Of a stretch of DNA of 64,000 nucleotides, positions 17,165 through 24,322 are shown piece after piece (positions within the stretch are counted from its first letter, which is position 1; each line of letters starts with the position of its first letter). Both the position numbers and the translations under genes were made by a program. Source of the DNA: Natronosalvus vescus (GTDB lineage Archaea > Halobacteriota > Halobacteria > Halobacteriales > Natrialbaceae). The DNA is taken from positions 1,488,001-1,552,000 of the forward strand of contig NZ_CP099546.1 in NCBI RefSeq assembly GCF_023973145.1. Reading direction: 5' to 3'. The notes beneath the pieces are model-generated. The model made no database searches. It worked only from the letters and a program-made list of their open reading frames with translations, and was not told the DNA's origin.

Positions 17165-18363
17165 CCGGTCGGGATAGCCAGCCCCATCAGTCGGACTCTA
17201 CTCGTTCAAAGGGTGGCCTTCGCGAACACGTCTCGACGGGGATCGAAGCCGCACTCGAGGAACGAGATGCCAGCGCGTTCGTTCACGCCGGCCCGCCCAC
17301 CGATCCGGACGTTCGATACTGTGTGCTGGCTGCTGATGCTCTCACCGAATTCGGTTCCGTGATCGTCGACGAGAACGACGAGACGGTACTCGAGAACCCT
17401 TGCCTTGCGGTCGCTTTCGACGGCAACTCCTGGGCAATCGAGGCCGTCTCACGACGGGAACTCGCGGCGGGGGCTACGCACCCCGCCAGTCGACTTGCCG
17501 ACACACTCGAAGCCGGTAGACGGCTGCTGACGCCCGCAACGATCCCACACGATGCCGCGTTGTATCTCGAGCGAGCGGGATTCGATCTCGCCTCGAGTGG
17601 TGTCCTCGCTCAGTTGCGGGCCGCAAAGACAGGGTTCGAGCGACACCATCTCGAGACCGCTCAGTGGGCCGTCCGCGCTGGCCTCGAGCGAGCGGAATCC
17701 ATGCTCGAGCGAGCGACCGTTTCCGACGAAACGAGCGAGGACGTTGATTCAGTCGGCTCCGAGTCGGAAACACCACAATCGGTACAACGGTCGCTGTCGC
17801 TCGCGGGTGAGCCCCTGACCGCCTCGCGACTCCGAGAAGCGATCGAATCGGCAATCGCGGAGGCGGGTGCTCGACCGGTGTCGACGATCATCTCGCCATC
17901 CGGAGCGATTCCCACCAGCGAACCGGTCGTCGTCGCCGCCACTGCAAAAACGCCGACCGGCTACCACGGTCACCTCGCCCGCACGTTCGTCGTCGCACCG
18001 GCGGGTGGGGCCGAACGCCGCGCTCACGTCGCGCTCACCCACGCGTTTCGCTCGATCCGATCGAAGCTCACCGCCGACGACCACGCCGTGCGGGCGCTCG
18101 AGGCCGACCTCGAGGCCGAAATCCGTGCGTTCGGGTTCGACGAGTCGGATTCGATCGACACACGCGTGTCGGGTATCGGACTCGAGCCTCGTGAATATCC
18201 GCTCGGCGGCGGTGACGACACTTGCATCGGGTCGTCGCTACGCGTCGATGCCGCGGTGGGTACCGGGGACGAACGCGTTCGACTCGCCGACGTCCTGTGT
18301 CGAACGACCGATGGGGCGCACTGGCTCGTTCCAACCTCGCGGTCGCTGGTTCCGGAGAAGTAA
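17161..18363 (+). CDS. M24-like pita-bread-fold protein with degenerate active site
   Basis: 400 residues, starting at GTG within the helicase stop (GTGA overlap). The C-terminal part is related to Xaa-Pro peptidases: GYHGHLARTFVVAP aligns with the M24 block GxxxDxTRTFxxG, but the metal-binding Asp is replaced by His. The usual HGxG and final Glu motifs are not evident either. I infer that it is not an active metallopeptidase and may bind peptide or act structurally. Residues about 195-215 are an acidic linker. Coupling to the helicase hints at a partner role, untested. An intact M24 enzyme occurs at 53402 for comparison. Confidence 0.7.
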   Translation: MTGRDSQPHQSDSTRSKGGLREHVSTGIEAALEERDASAFVHAGPPTDPDVRYCVLAADALTEFGSVIVDENDETVLENPCLAVAFDGNSWAIEAVSRRELAAGATHPASRLADTLEAGRRLLTPATIPHDAALYLERAGFDLASSGVLAQLRAAKTGFERHHLETAQWAVRAGLERAESMLERATVSDETSEDVDSVGSESETPQSVQRSLSLAGEPLTASRLREAIESAIAEAGARPVSTIISPSGAIPTSEPVVVAATAKTPTGYHGHLARTFVVAPAGGAERRAHVALTHAFRSIRSKLTADDHAVRALEADLEAEIRAFGFDESDSIDTRVSGIGLEPREYPLGGGDDTCIGSSLRVDAAVGTGDERVRLADVLCRTTDGAHWLVPTSRSLVPEK

Positions 18364-18391
18364 GCGGCTCGAGGATACTCGCCTATCGGCG

Positions 18392-18859
18392 TCAGTCGCG
18401 TGCTGACCGGAACAGCCGGTACGATCCCTGTCCGGTGGCGACTTCTCTGGTTTCGCCGTCGGGGGTCGTGCTCTCGACCATGATCTCGCTGACGCCGACG
18501 CTGCTCCCGGCTCTGATGATCCGGGCGGTAGCCTCGAGATCGCCGGTCGCTGGCCGCAGATAGTTCACGTTGAGGTTGATCGTCGCTGCGCCAGCATCGA
18601 TCGGATCGTCGAAGTCGGTGTGGAACACGATGCCGCCGACCGTGTCGATGAGCGTGGCGGCGACACCACCGTGGATATCGGGTCGCCGGTCGCCGTTCGA
18701 CGGTCGCGTGTTCGTGAGCTTTTCGTCGTACGGAATCGCCATGGTCATCCGTCCGTCGTCTACCGATTCAACGGTCGCTCCGAGCCAGGAGAGAAACTCG
18801 TGATTCTCGTCGATATAGCCCTGCAAGACGGCGTGAATCTGGTCGTACGACTCGGTCAT
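18392..18859 (-). CDS. PaaI-family hotdog thioesterase
   Basis: Predicted acyl-CoA thioesterase of the hotdog fold; natural substrate unknown. 155 residues, normal length. The catalytic region DIHGGVAATLIDTVGG carries the family HGG(V/A) and downstream Asp. The strand NLNVNYLRPATGDLEATARI is the typical core. The C-terminal GQGSYRLF fits a short tail. It is single and convergent with the M24-like gene. Confidence 0.85.
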   Translation of the reverse strand: MTESYDQIHAVLQGYIDENHEFLSWLGATVESVDDGRMTMAIPYDEKLTNTRPSNGDRRPDIHGGVAATLIDTVGGIVFHTDFDDPIDAGAATINLNVNYLRPATGDLEATARIIRAGSSVGVSEIMVESTTPDGETREVATGQGSYRLFRSARD

Positions 18860-18937
18860 ACCCTCGAGTGGGCGATCCAGTAATTTGTGTCCTGCGTTTG
18901 TCCGCTCGAGGCCGTTTATCGCGGTTTATTCCCCTGG

Positions 18938-20302
18938 TCACTGATGTGGCCAGGCCTCGATCGTTCCGTAATCACCAGGTGGAATTGGTTCCTCGAGCAA
19001 GGGATCGTTGGTCTCTTTCATCCACGTGTGGAGCTGTTCTGAGAGGTCGCGTCGGATCTCCGAATAGCGCGGTTCGAACGCGACGTTATCGGCTTCCTGG
19101 GGATCCTCGTAGAGGTCGTACAGCTCCTCGTAGGGTCGGGGTGGCGCGCCGTAGCGTTCGCGCACTTCGCGGCCGGATTCGCTCGCGTAACAGTCTTTAG
19201 TGAGGTACACCTTCGGGAGGTGCCAGAAGTTCCTGACGTACTTGTAGTGTTCCGTCCGGATCGCCCTGACTGGATTGTACATGTCGTGCCAGGTCATCTC
19301 CGCAAACAGCCGCTCGTGCGGGTCGTAGGCGTCAGGATCGTCGTCGAATACTCCGGTCAATAGCGGGCGAAAACTCCGCCCGTCGAGTTGCACCGTTCCA
19401 GGAACCTCGATATCGCCGATCTCGAGCAGCGTCGGGAGAACGTCGACGTTCGTGATGAGCTCCGTCCGTCGCTGGCCGGAGACGGTTTCGGGCCCAGCCC
19501 AGATGAGAACGCCCTCGATTCCGGCGTCGTAACACGACCCCTTCGCTCGCGGGAAGGCGATACCGTGCTCGGTCGTGAAGATCACGACCGTCTCCTCCTC
19601 GAGGCCGGTCGATTCGAGGCAGTCGACGATCGTCCTCATCGCTTCGTCGACGGCGTACACCATTCCGTGCATCTCTCCGAGATCACGTCTGATCCCCCGT
19701 CTGTCGGGGAGATACGGAAGCGGGCGAATGTCGTCGGGGTCGTCGGTCTCGTAGTGATCGGGTTCGAATCCGAACCGGCCGTTCTCCTCCTCGACTCGAT
19801 GTAACTCGAAGAAGCCGACGCTCGCGAAAAACGGATCGTCTCCGGCGTCTCGCTCGAGGAACGTCGTTACGACGTCCGCGACGTTTCTGGCCCGATTGGC
19901 CTGGTGAACTGCCGGGGAGACGCCCGGATACAGGTTCCCCTCGGAGTGGACGTAATCGTATCCCAGCCGGTCGGTGTCCTGGGTGATGTGCTGGAGGCCG
20001 AAGAGGTGTGTTTCGTAGCCTGCATCGCCGAAGTACTGGGGCATGATGTACTCATCGTCGTGGAGCTCCCAGCTACCGTGGGCGAGTCCCATGAGCCCAT
20101 TGACGTGGGGATATCGGCCGGTCATCAGACTGCCTCGAGAGGGTGAACACTGGGGTGCCGTCACGAAGTGATTCTCGAAGAGCGTACCTCGCTCGGCCAG
20201 GTCGTCGATGTTCGGTGTCTCGATATCGACGCCGTAACAGCCGAGGTATTGCCCGAGGTCGTGGCAGTGAATCAGCAGGACGTTTGGTCGGTCGTCGGAC
20301 AT
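18938..20302 (-). CDS. Sulfatase, heparan N-sulfatase-like group
   Basis: Predicted hydrolase of sulfate esters or sulfamates; substrate unknown. 454 residues. The maturation motif CSPSRGSLMTGRYPH puts the Cys to be converted to formylglycine at residue 52 and Arg at 56. Metal-site segments include the N-terminal PNVLLIHCHDLGQYLGCYG and TTEHGIAFPRAKG, the latter resembling sulfoglucosamine sulfohydrolases. There is no signal peptide, so it appears cytoplasmic, unlike many sulfatases. No formylglycine-generating enzyme or anaerobic maturase is visible nearby, so maturation would have to be supplied elsewhere. Confidence 0.88.
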   Translation of the reverse strand: MSDDRPNVLLIHCHDLGQYLGCYGVDIETPNIDDLAERGTLFENHFVTAPQCSPSRGSLMTGRYPHVNGLMGLAHGSWELHDDEYIMPQYFGDAGYETHLFGLQHITQDTDRLGYDYVHSEGNLYPGVSPAVHQANRARNVADVVTTFLERDAGDDPFFASVGFFELHRVEEENGRFGFEPDHYETDDPDDIRPLPYLPDRRGIRRDLGEMHGMVYAVDEAMRTIVDCLESTGLEEETVVIFTTEHGIAFPRAKGSCYDAGIEGVLIWAGPETVSGQRRTELITNVDVLPTLLEIGDIEVPGTVQLDGRSFRPLLTGVFDDDPDAYDPHERLFAEMTWHDMYNPVRAIRTEHYKYVRNFWHLPKVYLTKDCYASESGREVRERYGAPPRPYEELYDLYEDPQEADNVAFEPRYSEIRRDLSEQLHTWMKETNDPLLEEPIPPGDYGTIEAWPHQ

Positions 20303-20439
20303 GGCACCGTCGTACCACGACTGGCCTGATAGTAGTTGGCTGCGTACGTCCGGGCGAGCCCGTCTGCAACCCGTCTCGGTGCCAATTAGAACGTGGTGGC
20401 CTGGTTGAAACTCTTAGTGAGTGATAGGTTTGAACTGCT

Positions 20440-20468
20440 GTGCTGAATCCAGAGGATGTATTCAGCAC
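20440..20468. repeat. Palindrome at the left border of island 1
   Basis: GTGCTGAAT (20440-20448), 11 bp, then ATTCAGCAC (20460-20468): perfect 9-bp inverted arms. The left arm is also the border motif shared with island 2. Confidence 0.75.
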
Positions 20469-20555
20469 GACAAATTCGTTCTTTCCATGCCTGAGCCATT
20501 GAACAAGTTGTTCAGTAGGTTTGCGAACTAAACAGCATAGAAGCTACTGTATAGC

Positions 20556-21581
20556 TTACGAACCCTGCCACCGTATCCAGCTTCCATACGATTCGAACTG
20601 CGCAATCTGGGACTCGGTAACAGCTCCTTCTTTGAACGTCACTATCCGATATGTAGGCCGCCCAAGCCCTTCATCAGGATCAATTGAGAGCCGGTGAACA
20701 GGTTGTTTTGTACTATGGTTGGAAAGGAGTGACCGGAGATCCGCTAGCATACTTTTTTCAAGTTGATAGAGGACATGTGTGCTGAAGACAATGAGATCGG
20801 CTTTATTCGGAGCGTCCGACAGTTGAGTTGGTAATTCAGCAACGGCATCACCTTCAATGAGACGGGGCTGCTTCTCACGTGCTATTTCAATAGCAGCTGT
20901 GAGTTGGTCGTGACGGTGAAGTTGATTCGGTTGAATCAGGGCATGAAGCCACCGTGCATCCTGTTCTGTAGTCACATCAAGCGTATTTAAATCGATACCA
21001 CGCCGGTGAGTAATCGTCGGAAGATCTTGAGAAAGGGGTGGTCGGAGGTCACCACGTACCTCTGTGGTGATTGTCACGGGGGAATCGCTCTTCCCCACCT
21101 GGCCAATTTCACCAAACTCGTACTGATACTGATCCCAATTCAGGTTAAGGCCTGCACTTGTTCCGATTTCGATTTGAGCTAACAGATCGTGTTCTGCAAT
21201 CCTGGAGACGTACTCAAATGATGGAAGGAGGATCGCTGACCGGCCGACATCATTCGTCTGACAGCGACGAGTTGCGATTATCGATCGCAACGTATCCTCG
21301 TTTGCTACACAAAACTCTCGGAAGTGAGGGAAAGGGTCATCATCAGATCCGTTTCGGTTGCAGGTAGGATAAAACTGGGCAAGCGGATGATCTCTTCCCT
21401 GGAGAAGCAGTGAATGCACCGCTGCAAACAAGAGTTCTGGCTCGGGTTGTCCCGCCGATGCTTCTGACGCAATATCAAGAAGGTGATCATCGGTGGCCGT
21501 TACACCCGCTAATGTCGCATACAGTGGACACTTGTCATCTACCCATCGTGCATATCGTGAGAACTTATCAGAGATATTCAT
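20556..21581 (-). CDS. DUF2332-family protein
   Basis: 341 residues, typical for DUF2332, a family with no established function that contains a Rossmann-like core. Visible blocks are ARWVDDKCPLYATL near the N-terminus, HSLLLQGRDHPLAQFYPT, IEIGTSAGLNLNWDQYQYEF (a methyltransferase-like glycine motif with the Asp-Tyr pair), and DLIVFSTHVLYQL. Codon use and GC are clearly lower than in neighbouring genes, and the gene fills the whole TIR-bounded island, so recent acquisition is likely. It reads inward from the right border. SAM binding is a guess from the GxSAGxN motif. Confidence 0.8.
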   Translation of the reverse strand: MNISDKFSRYARWVDDKCPLYATLAGVTATDDHLLDIASEASAGQPEPELLFAAVHSLLLQGRDHPLAQFYPTCNRNGSDDDPFPHFREFCVANEDTLRSIIATRRCQTNDVGRSAILLPSFEYVSRIAEHDLLAQIEIGTSAGLNLNWDQYQYEFGEIGQVGKSDSPVTITTEVRGDLRPPLSQDLPTITHRRGIDLNTLDVTTEQDARWLHALIQPNQLHRHDQLTAAIEIAREKQPRLIEGDAVAELPTQLSDAPNKADLIVFSTHVLYQLEKSMLADLRSLLSNHSTKQPVHRLSIDPDEGLGRPTYRIVTFKEGAVTESQIAQFESYGSWIRWQGS

Positions 21582-21826
21582 AATTCCAATCGAAGCGGTA
21601 ATGTTGTAAATCCCACCTTTTTATCTCGATAATCGATGAGAGATCGCTCTTGTGACGGAGATTGTTGGTAACGATAGCCCGCTCGTTCTGGGCCAACTGA
21701 AGTATCATCACAGCCAATGACGACTGCTTTCTCTGCGTACCACAGTCGGTTCAGTATGACAGCAAAATCACCGGAGGCTCTCCACTAACAATGTGCTTCC
21801 GAAGAGTGATGAGAAATTGTTACCAC

Positions 21827-21896
21827 TACTGACCGACCACTACCCCTTCGAAGATCGACTCTCTGTCTGTGCCACATTCGCGCTGTATATTCAGCA
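21827..21896 (+). repeat. Right-end (R) border repeat of island 1
   Basis: Box TACTGACCGACCACTACC (21827-21844), a variable stretch, then GTGCCACATTCGCGCT and the arm CTGTATATTCAGCA ending at 21896. The same arrangement recurs at 33116-33183 and 35891-35959. Confidence 0.7.
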
Positions 21897-21958
21897 CGTA
21901 GTTCTTGTCAATATTAACAGATTTCAACGGAGCCAGCGTGGTCGTCTTTGCGACCCGT

Positions 21959-22687
21959 TCAGAGCGTCGTCGTCGCCTCGAGCGCGATGTCGATGGCCCG
22001 ACCGACGTTGTTCTTTGCTTTCTCGGGGAGTTCGTCGTCCTCGGTGTCTGTGCCTTTCTGGGTGCCCTTCACGAGGTTGCCGTCGACGGTGCAGATGGCT
22101 CCGGCGCGCAGCCCCTTCCGGCGTGTCAGCGAGAAGACGGCGGCGGCTTCCATCTCGACGGAGAGGAGACCGGCGGCTTCCCAGTCCGTGACGTGTTCGT
22201 CGGTTTCGGCGTAGTAGGCGTCGTCGCTGGCGATAGGGCCGACGTGGACGTCCTCGTCGTTTGCCTCCGCGGAATCGACCAGTGCGGAAAGGACGTGATA
22301 GTCGGGTACGGCGGGGTACTCGACGGCCTCGTAGCGCTTCGACGTCCCCTCGTTTTTGGCTGCCCCGGTGGCGACGATCATGTCGCCGATTTCGACGTCG
22401 GCCTGCAACGCGCCGGTCGTTCCGACGCGGATGAAGGTTTCGACACCGACGGCGGCCAGTTCCTCGATCGCGATCGCGGCCGACGGGCAGCCGATCCCGG
22501 TCGAACAGATCGTCAGATCGCGACCGTCGTAGGTGGCGTTGACGACCTTGTACTCCCGGTTCTGAGCGATCGTTTCGGAATCGTCGCAGTGACTCGCGAT
22601 CCGGTCGACCCGTCCCGGGTCACCGGGGATCAGGGCGATGTCGTGAACGTCTCCGTCGTCGATGAGCAGGTGCGGCTGCGTTGCCAT
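21959..22687 (-). CDS. udp: Uridine phosphorylase
   Basis: Phosphorolysis of uridine (possibly other nucleosides) to base and ribose-1-phosphate, for salvage. 242 residues. Family motifs are ALIPGDPGRVDRIA near the N-terminus (phosphate site), RVGTTGALQADVEIGDMIV, and LLSVEMEAAAVFSLT (the ribose-binding Glu-Met-Glu). The preferred start MATQPHLLIDDGDV is the family N-terminus; an upstream ATG would add 9 residues. It stands just outside island 1 (30 bp) with normal composition. Broad purine specificity is not excluded. Confidence 0.88.
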   Translation of the reverse strand: MATQPHLLIDDGDVHDIALIPGDPGRVDRIASHCDDSETIAQNREYKVVNATYDGRDLTICSTGIGCPSAAIAIEELAAVGVETFIRVGTTGALQADVEIGDMIVATGAAKNEGTSKRYEAVEYPAVPDYHVLSALVDSAEANDEDVHVGPIASDDAYYAETDEHVTDWEAAGLLSVEMEAAAVFSLTRRKGLRAGAICTVDGNLVKGTQKGTDTEDDELPEKAKNNVGRAIDIALEATTTL

Positions 22688-22903
22688 GGCAGGCGGTTCT
22701 TTCGGTGGGTGCAAAAAGGTCGCGTTCGTCGTTCCGTGTTGCCATCCCCGATCCCGGTAGCCGTTCGGTGGTACTAACCGTCTCGAGACACCACGAGTCG
22801 CGGAAAACCGTTCCTGGCGGAGCGAGTGATAGCTCAGACCGACCGGGTCGATAAAGCGGCTTCGCTATGTCGATGGGTGCCAGAGAATCCACTTTGTTCA
22901 CTC

Positions 22904-23230
22904 TCAGTACGTAAGACAGCCCCGATCGCTCGCCGTTACGTCGATACATTCCCGGGTTATGCCGACCGTCACGTCCGGGAGTTCGACCGTCACGCACCCA
23001 TGCGTTCGGGTGGTGCCGTCGTGTCTGTCCGCAAACAGTGCATCGAGCGCGTCCGGGTCGACGTACTCATAGAGCGGCGTCGAAGCTTCGGTCACCGATT
23101 CCCCCCGATAGATCGAAATCGCCTTCGCAGTTGCGATGCTGAGTGGTTCCCCATCTGATCGCTCGTACCGGACGTAGCTACGCTGCGTTGCCGGCCTTGA
23201 ACGAGTGCCTCCTGCTGTTCTGTTAGTCAT
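22904..23230 (-). CDS. HalOD1 output-domain protein
   Basis: 108 residues. A basic, unstructured N-terminus of about 20 residues is followed by a single HalOD1-type domain (AISIYRGESVTEASTPLYEYVDPDAL then CVTVELPDVTVGIT). HalOD1 is a haloarchaeal output domain thought to act in signalling or transcription; no molecular activity is established. Stand-alone versions of this size are common. No partner is visible here. Confidence 0.85.
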   Translation of the reverse strand: MTNRTAGGTRSRPATQRSYVRYERSDGEPLSIATAKAISIYRGESVTEASTPLYEYVDPDALDALFADRHDGTTRTHGCVTVELPDVTVGITRECIDVTASDRGCLTY

Positions 23231-23422
23231 AGCTGATGGTCACGGAACGTGACACTAGATGAGAAAGCAACGGGGCCGATCATATAGGTATCGTCAGACA
23301 CCACCGTCTGAGACATTTTGGTAACAAGGAGCATATCAGCAAGTGTTACCGGAAGTTCGCTCCTGATACAGTGTTCGATCGAAAGCCGGTGCAATTATCT
23401 ATCTGCCACGGCCGGTGCCCAT

Positions 23423-24268
23423 ATGGACGTCGTCAAGCGCGTACATATCGTCCCCGTGAGATACGAGTACGACCGCGTGCTCGAGCCGATCCGTAATCAG
23501 CGAGCAGACGTCGTCTATCTGCTCGAGCACACGGCCGATGGATCGGCTGCAGACGACGACACAGGCGAGAGAGCGTCCAAATCGATCCCTGCTTATCGGG
23601 AGGAACTGCTCGCCGAACTCGAGGCGACGACCACGACGGTACGTCGAAGGGACTGTAATCTGCTGGACGTGTACGGGGTACTCGGTGCCGTAACCACGCT
23701 GGCCGACGAACACGCCGACGACGCGGTGTACGTGAACGTCTCCGGCGGTGGGACGATCGCCGCGATCGGGGCGACGATGGCCTGCATGGACGTCTCGACC
23801 GATGCCATTGCCTACTACGTCGAACCCGAGTCGTACGCCTACGATCAGCACGAAACCCCGCTCTCGAGCGGGATGGCCGACATCTACAGTCTCCCCACCT
23901 ACCCGATCGAGTCGCCGACCCGCGATCAGGTCGCGATCATGGGCTTTCTCGCCGATCCCGAACGCTGGGACGGCTACCACGAGGATCGGACGACGCCGCC
24001 GAAGAAAAAAGACTGTATCGCGTTCGCCCGCGACGCCGGGCTCTCGTTCATGGCCGACCGCGCACCGCCCGAGGCACACCCGGGTGGCGAGGACAAAGGC
24101 GCGTTTCGCGTCCTCGATTCCCGCATCCTCGACCCGCTCGAGGGCGACGGCTACGTCGAGATCGAATCCGTCGGCCGCCGGCGGGTGATCACGTTGACCG
24201 AACAGGGAGCGAACGCCTATCGGGCGTTCAAGCACAAACTCGAGTTTGCCGAGAAGTACGCGGAATGA
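23423..24268 (+). CDS. HFX_2341-type regulator: CARF-like N-domain with winged HTH
   Basis: Predicted transcription regulator of 281 residues. The N-terminal half is Rossmann-like. MDVVKRVHIVPVRYEYDRVL opens the fold, and VYVNVSGGGTIAAIGATMA around 108-127 is a ligand-binding loop of the kind found in CARF domains (Csa3-like proteins that sense cyclic oligonucleotides). The C-terminal part (from about 170) has a winged-helix character ending in RRVITLTEQGANAYRAFKHKL. The start at 23423 fits the family; earlier starts add unrelated residues. It is convergent with dna2. Ligand binding is inferred from fold resemblance only. Confidence 0.75.
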   Translation: MDVVKRVHIVPVRYEYDRVLEPIRNQRADVVYLLEHTADGSAADDDTGERASKSIPAYREELLAELEATTTTVRRRDCNLLDVYGVLGAVTTLADEHADDAVYVNVSGGGTIAAIGATMACMDVSTDAIAYYVEPESYAYDQHETPLSSGMADIYSLPTYPIESPTRDQVAIMGFLADPERWDGYHEDRTTPPKKKDCIAFARDAGLSFMADRAPPEAHPGGEDKGAFRVLDSRILDPLEGDGYVEIESVGRRRVITLTEQGANAYRAFKHKLEFAEKYAE

Positions 24269-24322
24269 GAGTAGATACCGGCTTTAGGGCGGCCGAGGAT
24301 CGCTTTCCGACCGACACACGTT

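Larger units (their letters stand above)
20404..21928. mobile_element. Low-GC island 1 bounded by inverted terminal repeats
   Basis: A 1.5-kb block of visibly lower GC carrying one gene (DUF2332). The left end runs from GTTGAAA (20404-20410) to TGCTGAATCCAGAG (20441-20454). The right end is its inverted counterpart, CTGTATATTCAGCA (21883-21896) to TTTCAAC (21922-21928). The right end aligns at 31 of 46 positions with the left end of island 2. The left end aligns at 35 of 51 positions with island 2's right end. No recombinase or transposase is encoded. Mobility is inferred from the ends, the composition and the second island with the same ends. Confidence 0.6.
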
